The notes: generated by a model not told the origin, from the sequence alone. A DNA stretch of 64,000 nt from Saccharina japonica (GCA_008828725.1 MEHQ01000323.1:1-64000), one strand, 5' to 3'; positions 1 to 11,699 are shown, numbered from the stretch's first letter. Numbers and translations: made by a program.

Positions 1-218
1 GAGTGGGACGGGGTACCCCGGGAAACCGACTCTATTTTTTCGGCTTCGCGAGCGCCCTGCGCGGGCCACGGGCCGCGGCCGAGGGCGAGGCCCGGGGGGC
101 GCGCTCCCCGGCCTGCCGGCCGCGGGTCGGGCCCGGCGCCGGCGAGCTCGGCCGGGAGGGCGAGGCGCGAAAACGCGCCGCCGGGCAAAAAAATCACAAT
201 CCTACTTTGTTATATAGC
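1..218. repeat. GC-rich block, left arm of an inverted pair
   Basis: Very GC-rich sequence cut by the window start, ending in an AT-rich edge at about 188-218. Its reverse complement recurs at 8266-8480 with scattered substitutions, so the two blocks face each other around the family A array. An open frame of 83 codons on the plus strand (3-254) has a related minus-strand frame in the other copy, but the nucleotide identity is high enough to explain this without coding. I do not recognise a function. Confidence 0.8.
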
Positions 219-908
219 GCCCAGAGGGGTTGCTCTGAACGCGGGTCCCAGTGACACTTTGCCACTATTGATATCGTAATCGTTCGATGCGGTCCTACAG
301 CAGTACGAGTACGTACTATTAATATCAATCAATGCTATTTATTGTGTAGTTCAAGTACCCTGCATAATATATTATTACATACCCGTACTTTCCACGATCA
401 ACGGCCACAGCGTGAACGGCCTGAAGCCCCAACCCACTCCCCGCCGCCCCGCCTGTCTGTGAAGTTTGGTGATGATAGCACTCATATATGACATTCGATC
501 CGCAGTCAATAATCGCAGTATGAACTCTCTCTTCGTACGTATGTACTACTGTTGCTGGATGATGCTGCTACGACGTGCTGCACTACGCACTACTGTGTGT
601 CGTCTGTGTGTCGGTTGGTCTACCTCCTTCATCCTGCTGCAATGATTTGTACTCGAAGAACAAGAACTACTGCTTGCTGTTCCTGTCTGCACTGCGCTGA
701 ATCATTTTGATGCTGCTGCTTCTATCGCATCGATATAATCCTTATATATAGTACAGAGAGCTGGAGAGAGAGGCAATCCTTGACTCGCACACGGGGTTTG
801 TCGGCTGGGCGGGGAGCGGGTCGGGACGCTGCCCCGACTCGCTCCCCGCCGCAAAGCCTGTGATGTGTGGCGACAAGAATGCTCTTCTTGCGCTTGTACG
901 GCTGACGA
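219..908 (+). repeat. Family A repeat, copy A1, 5' part
   Basis: First part of a ~1.7-2.1 kb tandem unit. Landmarks are the start AGAGGGGTTGCTCTG, CAGCAGTACGAGTACG, a TCCCCGCCGCC module near 437-455, CTG-rich sequence, and a GC hairpin at about 800-865 (GGGCGGGGAGCGGGTCGG pairing with CGACTCGCTCCCCGCC). The unit breaks at about 908 and resumes at about 3325, as judged from intact copies at 5343-7435 and 7436-8268. No supported gene lies inside. Confidence 0.75.
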
Positions 909-1985
909 ATAATATATCAAGAGATACGTTTAGCCTTTGCGGTTCGGAAGCTTTCCTCGGCATATTTTCGTACCTGATAGCCACTCTCAGCCTCTAATTG
1001 CCGAAGTAGAAGTTACTTGCTTCCCGAAGTTCTTTCTTTGCTTTCTTTTTTCTTCACATGTTCGCGATTATTTGCTTTACCTCCAGTTTTTTTTTCAGTT
1101 TTGTGTGCTCGTGCTTGAACACGGCAACCGGGAGGAGCGCGGCGCTATCGCGGGTATTGGCGGGCGCTGCCCAGTAGAGGGAGGGTCGGCAGGAGCGCGG
1201 TCGCCGTTTTCATGGCTAGGTTTCGCGTGTCCATCGAGAGGTGGTCGCGAGGGGGCAGGAAGCTTACGAGGCTGATAGAACCTCAGACCTTCGAAGTTGT
1301 TTTTGCGTGATTCCTTCATGCCCCCATAAAATACTGCAGTACAAATCAGCAGTGAGTGGTGGGCGGATACTATACGTTCGGTTGTACGTATGTACAGCAG
1401 TAGGTGTTCTGTTGCAGCGCAGCGCTGTTGGGTGCCGTGCGATTCCGTGGCCTACTGTCGTGCGGACAGTGCTGTACCGTGATGTGCCTTCTCTTCTTCA
1501 GTAAATCTTATAGCAGTACAGAAGTAGTGTCGTTTCTTCCATAATATGACATGTTCATCTCGTGCATGAGTGAGTACGTTTTACGATACAGCGGTAGGCG
1601 GGTGCTATAACGTTCAGTTAGTTGCGTACAGCAGTAAAAAATGTTTCGCTGCATTGAACCATGAATCTCTCTTGGCATTTTTAAGTCGGTCCTTGCACCC
1701 CATCGTGGACCTCTTTTGCCCCTTCCCCTTCGCGAGCGTAGCGGGCGGAGCGAAGCTTTGCTTTCTTCGCGATCTTTTTTCGTGTTGAAATATACTGTAG
1801 ATATTCCCATTATTGTTTATGTCCTGTATTTGGCGTGATGCATATATATGGAGCTCTTAGCATTATCAAGTCGCCAGTTGCAGCTGAAATAGTATATTTT
1901 CCTGTTTGACGCTTTTCACATTTGGTTCCATTCTTCCGCGAGCGTAGCGGGCGGCCTTAGCCGCCCGCGCAGCGGAGCCCTTGTA
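909..1985 (+). repeat. Family K repeat copy 1, inserted in A1
   Basis: About 1.05 kb that recurs as an inverted copy at 44874-46010. It interrupts family A. The right end is a GC-rich palindrome (1937-1976, GCGGGCGGCC pairing with GGCCGCCCGC-like sequence) followed by CCCTTGTA at 1978-1985. Parts of K recur at 2100-2340 and 2900-3324. No transposase is seen, so it is non-autonomous or an unclassified repeat. Confidence 0.65.
1095..1319 (-). other. Small ORF conserved in three K copies
   Basis: A 74-codon frame containing LDGHAKPSHENGDRAP and GQRPPIPAIAPRSS. The same frame occurs at 2111-2341 (minus) and 45609-45836 (plus, in the inverted K copy). Between 1095-1319 and 45609-45836 some differences are silent (for example His CAT/CAC, Pro CCA/CCG) and others replace residues (K/T, A/S, TG/IC). 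It is rich in Pro, Arg and Ser, with no recognised domain. It could be a short protein of the repeat or a frame kept open by GC-rich sequence. Confidence 0.25.
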
Positions 1986-2410
1986 CATATTTACTTATAT
2001 CTCGCCCAGGGATTGATCATCGTTGGCCTCTCAGAGCTCCCACTTCGAGACCGCCTCCTGTCATTACTTGCTCAGCCAAGCTCAGCGTTGCACTCTCTCT
2101 TTGTTCCCTATTACTTTAGTTCGCGAGAGGCGTCTTCCTCTTTCAGTTTTAGGTTCATGCGTGCGCCCAGAGAGCATGGCAGCGCGGGCGAGCCCGGCGC
2201 CATCGCGGGTATGGGAGGGCGCTGGCCAGTAAAGGGGGGGACGGAAGGAGCGCGGTCGCCTTTTTCGTGGCTAGGCGTGTCGTGTCCATCGAGACACGAG
2301 GGAAGCATGAAGGCGGTGTGTCTGCGTTGCTGCTGCAACATGTCCGAAAATATAAGGGTCGTTTATAACTGTAAAATAATATTTAAGTGGTGCTTATTTA
2401 TCGAAACAAA
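1986..2410. repeat. Second partial K copy with ~70-bp foldback
   Basis: Sequence 2140-2330 matches the GC-rich coding-like part of K (minus frame 2111-2341 with LDGHDTPSHEKGDRAP). It ends in a short inverted repeat at 2341-2408 with arms TGTCCGAAAATATAAG and CTTATTTATCGAAACA. This is one member of a dispersed foldback family described under the findings. Confidence 0.55.
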
Positions 2411-2870
2411 TATGATTTAAAGAGAAAGGCCGGCAGTTTGAACACCATCACGATGGAGCGGGCGAACGAGCGCCACGGTGAGCACCGGGCTTCACGCGAG
2501 GCGGGCCACGGGGCTCACTGGAGCAGAGGGGCAGTCGAGCTCGACCCGGACCGAATCGATGGCGAAGTGATCACGGAGGGGCGGGGAGCGTCAAGGCTGA
2601 CAACACGCCAACGACGTCTCAACTTTTTCTTGTTTATGCGGCGCAATCGGCCTGATGGTCTTTATTTTTCAAAATAAATTTAAAGTTTCATGATTTTGTT
2701 TAAAATTTTGAAAATACGTCAGCTGTGAGCGTTTCACCAACGACCAATTGATTTCCATTTTTTGCCGACTTTTTTTGTTTTGCGCTCCTGCCGTTTCGTT
2801 TGAGTACGAGTACGAGTACGAGTACTCCATAGATGTACGTATGTACGTACGTACATACGTACGTAAAAAT
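2411..2870. other. Intergenic stretch with one GC-rich ORF and GTAC microsatellite
   Basis: A plus-strand frame at 2387-2677 (96 codons, Arg/Glu/His-rich, locally GC-rich) is not recognised and has no second copy in the window. It is followed by AT-rich DNA, then GAGTAC repeats (about 2799-2826) and a GTAC/TACG run (2833-2866). No supported gene. Confidence 0.4.
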
Positions 2871-3324
2871 GTGTACAACGTCTTTCTCAGTTTTGTTGAT
2901 TTTCTGTTTTTCGGACTTCACAACTCGACGACCGTGCTGTGCCGTGCTTCCTCTTTCATACATACAAAGTAGGAAGTACCACGAGTACCACCACCACCGT
3001 TGTTGTTGTCCTACCACACATGCACTCACGAAAAAGGCACAAATCACACACACCACAGCAGGCACAGCGCAACGCCGTGCTGTGAGCCGTGTTGCTGTGC
3101 TTTCTCTTTCGAACATACAGCTTTGTTGTCCTGAAGCATGGAACTAATGTGCATCCCGATCATGTTTTGCATGCATGTCAAGCCCGCCGTTTCTTCGCTG
3201 TACACCATAAACCTCTTGGCATTTTCAAGTCGGTGCTTGCTTGCACTACATGGGCCTCTTCTGCCCCTTTCCTTGCGAGAGCGTAGCGGACGGCGTCAGC
3301 CGCCCGCGGAGCGGAGCCCTTGTA
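2871..3324 (+). repeat. Third partial K copy ending in GC hairpin and CCTTGTA
   Basis: From about 3215 the sequence matches K (GGCATTTTCAAGTCGGTGC and the hairpin at 3270-3315), ending in GCGGAGCCCTTGTA at 3311-3324. Family A resumes immediately afterwards. The left part (2871-3200) holds no recognised gene. Confidence 0.55.
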
Positions 3325-3753
3325 CGTACTGCATTCAATTCGCCGTCAATCGCATCAATCGTAAATATTCCGTGTGTGTACGTGAGTACAGCCGGTCAAG
3401 ATGTCAAGTATGTGATGTCGAGCGGCGTAACTTGTTGTGTCGTTTCATTTGGCGTTACATTTCGCACGAACATCATGGATCATGGACCATGGATCATGGA
3501 TCATCAAACCGTAAATCGACTCGGATTCTCTCCCAAGGCATGGGCCATGGGCCATAGAGATCACGACGATTGATTGTGTGCTTCGCATCACACACACGAA
3601 CGACCGTCTTTACCCACTCCGCTTCCTGGCAATTCCATTCAAACAATATTCCACGGACGCGCATACACAGGGTTGCCAGCTGGGCGGGGCACGGGAGTCT
3701 GCGCCCCGACCCGCTGCCCGCCGCCTCGCCTGTGAAGTATTATGTATTGTTGT
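3325..3753 (+). repeat. Family A repeat, copy A1, middle part
   Basis: Resumes the A unit (ATTCAATTCGCCGTCAATCG onward) and runs to a GC hairpin module at about 3678-3735 ending in CGCCTGTGAAGTA. The last eight bases (3746-3753, attgttgt) form the left target-site duplication of the following hAT element. Intact counterparts are at 6180-6720 and 7680-8160. Confidence 0.75.
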
Positions 3754-4701
3754 CAGTGTTGTGAACCGAAAATGGAAATGGACTCGGTCGGTTTTTCGGT
3801 TTCTCGCCGAAAAGTCGGTCGGTTTCGGTCGTTTTTTTTTTTAAACCGAAAAAAAACGAAACCGAAACCGAAAATTTTCGGTCGATTTTTCGGTCGGTTT
3901 CCCGACTAAACTAGCCAATTGGTCTACATTTCGAAGGGTTCGGTGCGCATGTGTTGGCATAATGTGACGGTATGGTGTCAAGTGGCCCTCCTGCAGTACC
4001 TGCGTCTGCTGCGCCACACACACGGTACAGGACGACATGCATATTTATAATCTGCAGCCGACAATAGCTACAGGTACAGCAGTGTTTTTGCACGGCACAG
4101 GAATGGCGCAGGTCGGGCACAGAGCTCGATCCTTGTCGACATGGCGGAGCCAGCCGTGTTATTTGTAAAGAACACAGTTCGACTGTCTGCAGGTCACGAA
4201 GCCTGCCGCCGCCTTTGACGCTGCAACTCGACCACCGAGAGGCTTGCTCACAACCTTCACGGTATCATCGTCCGAGCTCTCCACTTCCACCTCCCCTTTG
4301 CCTGCACCCGCCTCTGCCTCCGGCACAAGGTCAGAGTCAGCACTGCCGCCTGAACCGGACATGGCTATCCTTCGCAATCTCGCGACGCACTGCTGTACCC
4401 TGTACCGCTGTACCCCGTGCCCTGTGCGACTGCTGTTGCTGCTGCTGCGGGCTGTGTGCTATGTGCTGGGTGCTGTGTGCGTATCAGATGTCCATACATA
4501 ACGGGGTTTCCATGTAGATATGTAGGCGTTATTGACTTAGGGGACGGGGAAAAAAAACCGACCGAAAAAAACCGAGTCGGTTTTTCGGTTTCGTTTTTTT
4601 TTTCAAACCGAAAAACCGAAAAAAAAGTCGGTTTTCGGTCGGTTAAAACCGAAAAAAAACGACCGAAAAAACCGACTTTCGGTTATCGGTTCACAACACT
4701 G
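3754..4701 (-). mobile_element. hAT-type DNA transposon, 948-bp deletion derivative
   Basis: Terminal inverted repeats begin CAGTGTTGTGAACCGA at 3754 and close with the complement at 4701. The element is flanked by a perfect 8-bp duplication attgttgt (3746-3753 and 4702-4709), and the flanks join into the uninterrupted family A sequence seen near 6700-6730. Eight-bp duplications with CA...TG ends are typical of the hAT superfamily. Both ends carry long subterminal arrays of AACCGA and its complement. It shares its ends with element D (10084-13491) in opposite orientation and keeps only a fragment of coding sequence. Confidence 0.9.
4159..4377 (-). pseudogene. N-terminal remnant of the hAT element protein
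   Basis: A minus-strand frame contains MSGSGGSADSDLVPEAEAG followed by an acidic Ser/Asp stretch and a basic AASKAAAGFVTCRQSN segment, then stops. Past the stop, the same frame reads a Cys-containing stretch (CPTCAIPVPC) that could be a broken zinc-binding region. The start MSGSGGS.DSDL.PEAEAG recurs at 10436 in element D, so this is probably the first exon of the shared transposase or accessory protein. No DDE catalytic core remains in either copy. The assignment rests on position within the hAT ends, not on a recognised domain. Confidence 0.5.
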
Positions 4702-5342
4702 ATTGTTGTACGTAGCTTGTACGTAGATATGCCTGGTATTCATCATGTACATACAGCAGTTTTTGTAATGCTGCCTGGCGTTAATTAGCAGCGTCCTCCA
4801 TGCATGTATGTATGTGCGTGCTCGTCAGGTGCTAGCGCACAAACGCAGCGTAAATCAGCGTCCTCCACCTTATCGTCGGGTGCTATTAATAGCGCACAAC
4901 GCAGCGTATATCATCTCGGCTCAGCAGCAGCAGCAGCAGCAGCAGAAGCACAGCAGCACGCTGCTGCAAGCAGTCCTCCACGTTATCGTCAGGTGGCTGC
5001 GCCGTCGCTTTGCACAGCTGAACTTCCCGTGTAACGCTGCAGTACGAGTACGTTCGACACAATCATCGATTCGACCCAGAGCTGATGTTATCTTGTCCGG
5101 TTGAGTATCGAATCGCTATAACTTTATCTAGCCGAATGTCACAGATCCATATTTTTATACCAGGTACAACATGGCGTAGATGGATTGATGGGCTACAGAG
5201 CCAAATCGTGTTTGGGGTTGAACTAAGTAGGGGAGGGGATTACTAAAAAAAATGGAATTAGACCTCGAAACAGAGTTAAAAGGCAGGGGATTTGGAAAAT
5301 TAAATAATTTCCGCGACAGAGCCCAGTAACTAAAGTCACTGG
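4702..5342 (+). repeat. Family A repeat, copy A1, 3' part
   Basis: Carries the A landmarks TCGTCAGGTGCTAGCGCAC (repeated), a CAG microsatellite (about 4920-4946), CATGTGATGGGCACAC-type sequence in the other copies, and the end hairpin CCCAGTAACTAAAGTCACTGGG-like near 5325-5342. This end recurs at 7404-7435 and 25706-25728. No gene. Confidence 0.75.
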
Positions 5343-7435
5343 GAATTCGTGACGCAGTCGTTGGTTTCGTCGATCAATGTCTGTCGAGGACTCGGAATCT
5401 CGCCGCTTCGAACTAACATCCGCCTGAGTTTTTCTCAAGCCGATCTTGTCCCAACATCGGCCCCAGAATTGTCTTTTCGGGCTTTTTCAAAAGTTGGGAA
5501 TATTCCGTTTTAAGAATCGGTCCCATAGCGAGCTTGTTCTGGAAAAATGTGGCGGGGATCTTACAAATTCAAACTTTTTAGGGTAACTTTGCTTTCCCAT
5601 TGGCATAGATCCTTCAGCAGTACGAGTACGTACGGTTGCATTGTGTTGCACGAGTACTGCTGTAGTACTGAATAATATATCATTACGTACGTCTCCGTAC
5701 TTTTTCATGATCGACGGCCACAGCGTGAACGCGGTCTGAAGCCCCGATCCACTCCCCGCCGCCTGGCCTGTCTGTGAAGTTGGTGATAGCACTCATTCAA
5801 TCCGCAACCAATAATAATCGTAGTATGTGTACCGCTGCTGCTGCTTGCTGCTGCTGATGCGGCTGCTATACTACTGCTCTCTGTGTCGTTTGTCATTGAG
5901 TCTCACAGTAGGGTCTACCCCCTCCACATCCTGCTGCAATTATTTGTACTCGAAGAACAAGAACTACTACAGCAGTACTGCTGTGTGCCTGCCTGTACTG
6001 TCTCTTGTGTTGATGCTGCTGTATGTAGAATACGTGTGAAGCACACCGCTACCCGGCGCTTCTATCCAGTCGATAATCCATGGAGAGAGATCCTTGACTC
6101 GCACACAGGGTTTGTCGGCTAGGCGGAGCGGATCGGGGCCCTGCCCCGACCCGCTCCCCGCCGTAAAGCCTGTGATGTGTGGCGAGCCATCAATCGCATC
6201 AATCGAAAATATTCCGTGTGTGTCGTACGACGAGTATATGTCAAGATGTCATGATGTCAAGCAGTAGTACCAGGTACCTGCTGGTACGTGGTATGAATAC
6301 GTCGTAAAGAAGTCGTAAAATATGTGATGTCGAGCGGCGTAACTTGTTGTGTGTCGTTTCATTTGGCGTTGGCGTTACATTGGCTGAAATCGTCGATCAT
6401 TGACTCCGACTTCACCCATGGTATATATGTATGTATGGTATGGACCAAGGACCACACGTCGTAGCGATTAGAGATCACGACGATTGACTGTGTGGTTCGC
6501 ATCACACACACGAACGACCGTCTGTCACACACACGAACGACCGTCTGCCACACACACGAACGACAGTCGGACCCACTCCGCTCCCTGACGGTTCCATTCC
6601 AGCTATATTCTTTGGACACGCATACAGAGGGTTCGCAGCTGGGCGGGGTACGGAGGTCGCCCCAACCCCCGCTCCCCGCCACCTCACCTGTGAAGTAATA
6701 GTTATTGTTGTAGCTTGTACATAAAGCTATGCCTGGCATTCATCATGTACATACAGCTTATGTACACTCGACCTACCTGTTACTGTCTCGCCAATAATAA
6801 TGCTGCCTGGCAGCGTCCTCCGTTTATATATGTATGTATGTATGTACTCGTCAGGTGCTAGCGCACACGCAGCGTAAATCAGCATCCTCCACGTTACCGT
6901 CAGGTGCTAGCGCACAACGCAGTGTTTGTCACCTCGGCTTAGCAGCAGCAGCAGCAGCAGCAGCCGTCCTCTACGTTATCGTTAGATGATAGCGCACAAC
7001 GCAGCGTGTATCACCTCGCATGCACCGCCGTCGCTTTGCGCAACTGTACTTACTTGCATTAAAGTCTACTGGCGGGCATGTGATGGGCACACATGATGAC
7101 ATCCGATGTAAAGCTCAGTACCACTTCGCCCGTCACGATAACCGACTCGACCCAGAGCTATACTACCAAGCTAGGTTAGGTATCGAATCGGTATTAATTT
7201 ATCTAGCGAAATGTCACAAATCCATATTTTTACACCAGGTAAAACATGGTGTAGATGAATTGATGGGCTACAGAGCCAAATCATGTTTGGAGTCGAATTA
7301 AGTAGGGGAGGGGATTACTGAAAAAGATGGAATTAGACGTCGAAACAGAGTTGAAAGGCAGGGGATTTGGGAAATTAAATAGTTTCCGCGACAGAGCCCA
7401 GTAACTGACTGGGCCCAGTAACTGAAGTCACTGGG
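5343..7435 (+). repeat. Family A repeat, copy A2 (most complete)
   Basis: A full unit. The first ~260 bp (5343-5600) differ from other copies. The rest follows the order: CAGCAGTACGAGTACG, CTG-rich stretch, GC hairpin (about 6115-6170), CGATTGA...CACACGAACGAC repeats (6480-6560), second GC hairpin (6640-6695), GTCAGGTGCTAGCGCAC repeats, CAG run (6942-6966), then the CCCAGT hairpin end. Short open frames here are not conserved as proteins. I see no gene. Confidence 0.75.
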
Positions 7436-8268
7436 GAAAAACAATATAATAGTTATAGCGCGCAGAGGGGTTGCTCTGCACGCGGGTCCCAGTGACACTT
7501 TGCCACCACCGATATAATCGTTGGACGCGTTTACAGCAGTACGAGTACGTACTAATATTGTGTACGCCCCGACCCGCTCCCCGCCGCAAAGCCTGTGATG
7601 TGTGGCGACAAGTACAGTACTCTTCTTTCACTTGTTGTACGGCTGTACGTACGTATAAACAAACAAATACATGCATTCAATTCGCTATCAATCGCATCGA
7701 TCGAAAATATTCCAGTGTGTGTACGACGAGTATATGTCAAGATGTCAAGCAGTACCAGGTACGTCGTAAAAGTCGTAAGATATGTGATGTCGAGCGGCGT
7801 AACTTGTTGTGTGTCGCTTCATTTGGCGTTGGCGTTACATTGGGATCTGAAATCGTCGATCATTGACTCCGACATCACCCATGGCATGGGCCAAGGACCA
7901 TACGCGTAGAGATCAGAGATCACGACGATTGATGGTGTGCTTCGCATCACACACACGAACGACCGTCTGTCACACACATGAACGACAGTCGGACCCACTC
8001 CGATTCCTGACGATTCCATTGAAACTGCTCGTATATTCCACGGACACGCATACAGAGGGTTGGCAGCTGGGCGGGGCACTGGGGTCGGGGCTCCGCCCCG
8101 ACTCCCGCTTCCCGCCGCCTCGCCTGTGGAGTAATATTTATTGTTGCAGCTTGTACAAAAAGCTATGTCTGGCATTCATCATGTACATACAGCTTTTGTA
8201 CACTCGACATTCGACCTACCTGTTGCTGTCTCGCCAACAATGCTGCCTCACAGCGTCCTCCGTCTATA
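7436..8268 (+). repeat. Family A repeat, copy A3, truncated
   Basis: Starts at AGAGGGGTTGCTCTG-type sequence after the CCCAGT hairpin and runs through both GC hairpin modules (7560-7600 and 8066-8130). It stops inside TCCGTCTATATA, where A2 continues with TATGTATGTATGTACTCG. The break coincides with the inverted GC-rich block. Confidence 0.75.
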
Positions 8269-8480
8269 TATAACAAAGTATGATTGTGATTTTTTGCCCG
8301 GCGGGGCGTTTTCGCGCCTCGTCCTCCCGGCCGAACTCGCCGGCTCCAGGCCCGAACCGCGGGGGGCCGGCCGGAAAGCGCGTCCCCCGGGCCTCGCCCT
8401 CGACCGCGGCCCGTGACCCGCGCGGGGCGCTCGTGAAGCCGGAAAAATAGAGTCGGTTTCGCGGGATACCCCGTCCCACT
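8266..8480. repeat. GC-rich block, right arm of the inverted pair
   Basis: Reverse complement of 1-218, with the AT-rich edge (TAACAAAGTATGATTGTG) facing the A array. Together the pair encloses about 8 kb of A units with their insertions. No terminal target duplication can be tested, because the left block is cut by the window edge. Confidence 0.8.
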
Positions 8481-9117
8481 CGGCCGAGCCTACCAGGGCA
8501 ACGTGAAACCTGGTTCTTCTGTGAAAAACGCCCCGCCTTTGCCACACCCTGTAGCCTGTAGCCCTATACATAGCGGACAATCATGATTCCTTCAGCCTTG
8601 ATGGGTTTCGAAGAGGGCACATGCAGCAAGAGCACACGCGCACGCCACAACAAGGAGGGCATCGATCGGACGACATGTTGACCATAGTTCGAACATGCGC
8701 TCATACAACAGCAGCACAGCGTGACACCGTTGGGGCATATCGGTTATTGTGCAGCAGGGTGGCCTGATGTATGTGTGTTTCATGGCATACTGCTACATCG
8801 CCAGGTCTGCGTGGTTTCCGTTCGCACACACTGTGCTGCTGTACTCGTAGACTATACACCTTTCGAAATACAACAAGCACGTCGTACGTGTTGAAGTATA
8901 CCATGTACGTATCATGCATACTCTTCGTACGTACCAGAGGTCGTGATACAGCAGCGAAAACAGCAGCAGTACTCGTGATCCTACGCTGCTGCTGCTTGCT
9001 GCTGTGTAGTATCATACGTCTAGACACAGGACGTTAGGCTCGCGTGCTGGTGCAGCACATGTCTGTGGGTGCTCGAAAAGGTCGCACTCTTTCGTATTTA
9101 CGATGCTCGGATTTTTT
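8481..9117 (+). repeat. Family B tandem repeat, copy 1
   Basis: Begins CAACGTGAAACCTGG and includes CGAAGAGGGCACATGCAGCA, GCATACTCTTCGTACGTACC and GCTCGCGTGCTGGTGCAGCA. It ends at the insertion point of element C, whose left duplication is gatttttt (9110-9117). Copy 2 lies at 14140-16748. No gene. Confidence 0.75.
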
Positions 9118-10435
9118 CAAGGGGACGCGCGGTGCGGCACCGCGCGGTACGGGATGGGACCGTTTTGCCCGCCGCATGCGGTAAATGTTTTGGGTTTTCC
9201 CGAGGGGCGGTATGGGAACATGTTCACGTCTGTTTACCGCGGGACGGGAATGGGACGGGAAGGTGGGAAAACGGGATTGGACGGGAAGGCATGATTCTTT
9301 GGCGGAACCGATTTTTGGCGGTACGGTACAGTACGGGAACCATTTTTCGGCAGTACGGGAAATGATCGGTGAACGGATCGGGCATAGGTCGGGAATAGGT
9401 CTGGAACCGAGTCGGGAAACGCAGTCGGGAATTGTTGGTAACACGGTCGGGAACACAGGCTGGAGACAACGGCTGAAAAAAGCGAATTATAATCAAAAGT
9501 CTTCTTCGAGTACGAGTAGTCGTCGTAGCTTTTATCTACTGTAGTTATATTACTGACTTGTGACGTCGACGTATTAATGTGCTACGATAGACGAGTATAA
9601 GATTCGCGAGGATGTAAAACAGAAACAAAACAAAAAAGTATGTGGTACGTACCTGGACACGACATCACGCTTTGTTTGCATTTAGATATCATACTTGGCG
9701 TATTCCGAGTATCGAGTCCGGAGCACGGGGTATTATTATCGTATTATCGCCTCTTTCGACAGGAAGTGTATACCTGGTACGATTTTTCTAACCGAACGCT
9801 TTGTTGGCCTCCTTATGAACGAACCGATATCATGGTGTTCAAAACCAGAGTCCCCCCTCCCGAATAAGTCAAATCCAGAAAACAAAAACGAAAAGGTTCC
9901 AGGCACGAAAGCCACATCAATACTACTGCTGCATCAATACTACTGCTGTAGTATTGTTACGACCACCCCCCGCTTCCCCTTTCCACAATGCACAATGCCC
10001 GCACACCCACTTGGGACGAATCTGCACCAGAAACACCAAAAGAAACGCAAGCTTGAACCATCTACCGATCGATGTAATATACGCAGTGGTGTGAACCGAT
10101 AACCGGAACTCGTTTTTTTCGGTCGGTTTTTCTCGGTTTTTCCCGACCGAAAACCTACTTTTATTTTTCGTTTTTCGGTTTAAAAAAAAAACGAAACCGA
10201 AAAACCGACTCGGTTTTTTTCGGTCGGTTTTTTTTTTCTCCCGTCCCCTTAGTCAATAACGCCTACTTATCTACATTGAAACCCCGTTATGTATTATGGA
10301 TCATGGATACGCACATCAATTGACGCACACAGCACATAGCACACAGCCCGCACCAGAAGCAACAATAAACAGTCTCACAGGGCAGAGGGTACTACAGCGG
10401 GACAGCAGTGAGTCGCGAGACTGCGAAGGATAACC

Positions 10436-10496
10436 ATGTCCGGTTCAGGCGGTAGTACTGACTCTGACCTTGAGCCGGAGGCAGAGGCGGGTACTC
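10436..10496 (+). pseudogene. Start of element D protein, truncated by insertion
   Basis: MSGSGGSTDSDLEPEAEAG matches the element-encoded start at 4362 on the minus strand of the small copy. The similarity stops at about 10496, where inserted DNA begins, so only about 20 residues survive. Substitutions between the two copies are A/T and V/E. The same frame runs on to 10633 but in unrelated sequence. Confidence 0.5.
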
Positions 10497-10617
10497 ACAG
10501 CCCCCCTTTCAGCAACCTAGAGTTCTTGATGGTGTTACGTAGCTGTACTCTGCAAGATGTATCTATCATCTATCATTATACATCATACATGGTATCTAGA
10601 CTGCACATCAGTAGTGC

Positions 10618-11602
10618 CCTCGTATATGTATAGTTATGTTTGTGAAATTTTCGCACTTTTCGCAACTTTTCTCTGCGTACGAGCACTTTTCGGCAAAACG
10701 CTAAGTACCCCGACACAGCAAGCCCGCCCGAACACATTGGTCGTGGTTTGGGCTCGATCCGAGCTCTGTGGCTCGCGTGGCGGGCGCTCGAAGTTTTTTT
10801 TCCCGCGGGAGTGGATAAGCCGATTTCCCGGGTTTTCTGCATGAGGCCGTGTTTAGTACGTACGTGCCAGTAAATAATATTGCTTTGTTTCACATTTTTC
10901 TCTGAGGCCCTGTTTTTGTTCAGTCGTGCGTTTTTTGTGTGTTTCTTGCCGGGAGCACGTGGAGCACACACGAGCAGCAGCAGCACCGCAGAGAGCGTGT
11001 TACAAACAGTACAACCTCAATGTTACAACCCTGCCACCCAGAAGTAGCAGCAGCAGCAGCAGCAGCAGGCATTACACCATGCATGCGCGTACCTCAGATC
11101 CGCGCTGTACCGTCACGAGTTGCTTTATGTCGAAGCCTGCGAATTTTCCGAGTCATGGTATGATATCATACCTGCAGATCAATGCTCATGTACGAATCTC
11201 TCCGCTGTCCCGAAATGTAATAACCTTTTGTTCATTAAAACTATATATAAACTGTCGTTACTTTTCCGGACAAAGTTGTACAACATTGTGCGCCTCGGAG
11301 ACAGATCGATGATGATGTGCTCTGTTGTTGCTACGATTAGTTGCTTTCATAGCAGCCAGCAATCCGTCACCAAACCACACCACCACCACCACTCTCCTGC
11401 TTGCTGCTGCTGTTGATGGCCTCCATGTGTCATGCGTGTGCTCTGCATGCTGCATCCCGACGCATGCGATGATACCAGTGTTCCGGCGATCTGGCTCCAA
11501 AACCGAGAACAATATTTCTAGCAAATAATCACGTAGCATGTGGCGTCCGATTTCCCGACTTGAATACGTATAGAACCTGAGTTCAAATCCCGGAGATGCG
11601 TT
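10618..11602 (+). repeat. Family E repeat, copy 1
   Basis: Core of about 330 bp starting TGTATAGTTATGTTTGTG and including GCACTTTTCGGCAAAACGC and CCCGCGGGAGTGGAT, shared with 18206-19125 and 26343-26610. Copies 1 and 2 continue together through CAG runs, a ~70-bp foldback (11204-11273), ACCAAACCACACCACCA, and a final box B-like GAGTTCAAATCC (11579-11590) followed by a T-rich run. A plus frame (MYSYVCEIFALFATFL...) is open in all copies, but so is the opposite strand, so I do not call it coding. Confidence 0.7.
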
Positions 11603-11699
11603 TTTTCTTTTTTTTGCTTACAGGTACAAAGTACGTCTGTTCAAATGCTTGTGATTTACTCGGTACAGTACCAGGTATAGAGTTGTAGGAAATTATTTC

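Noticed and set aside
1..218. Ribosomal RNA or bacterial-like gene in the GC-rich block
   Set aside because: No conserved rRNA words and no recognisable protein; it is explained as one arm of an inverted repeat.
2796..2870. Telomeric repeat
   Set aside because: GTAC/GAGTAC runs are simple microsatellites and do not match telomere units.
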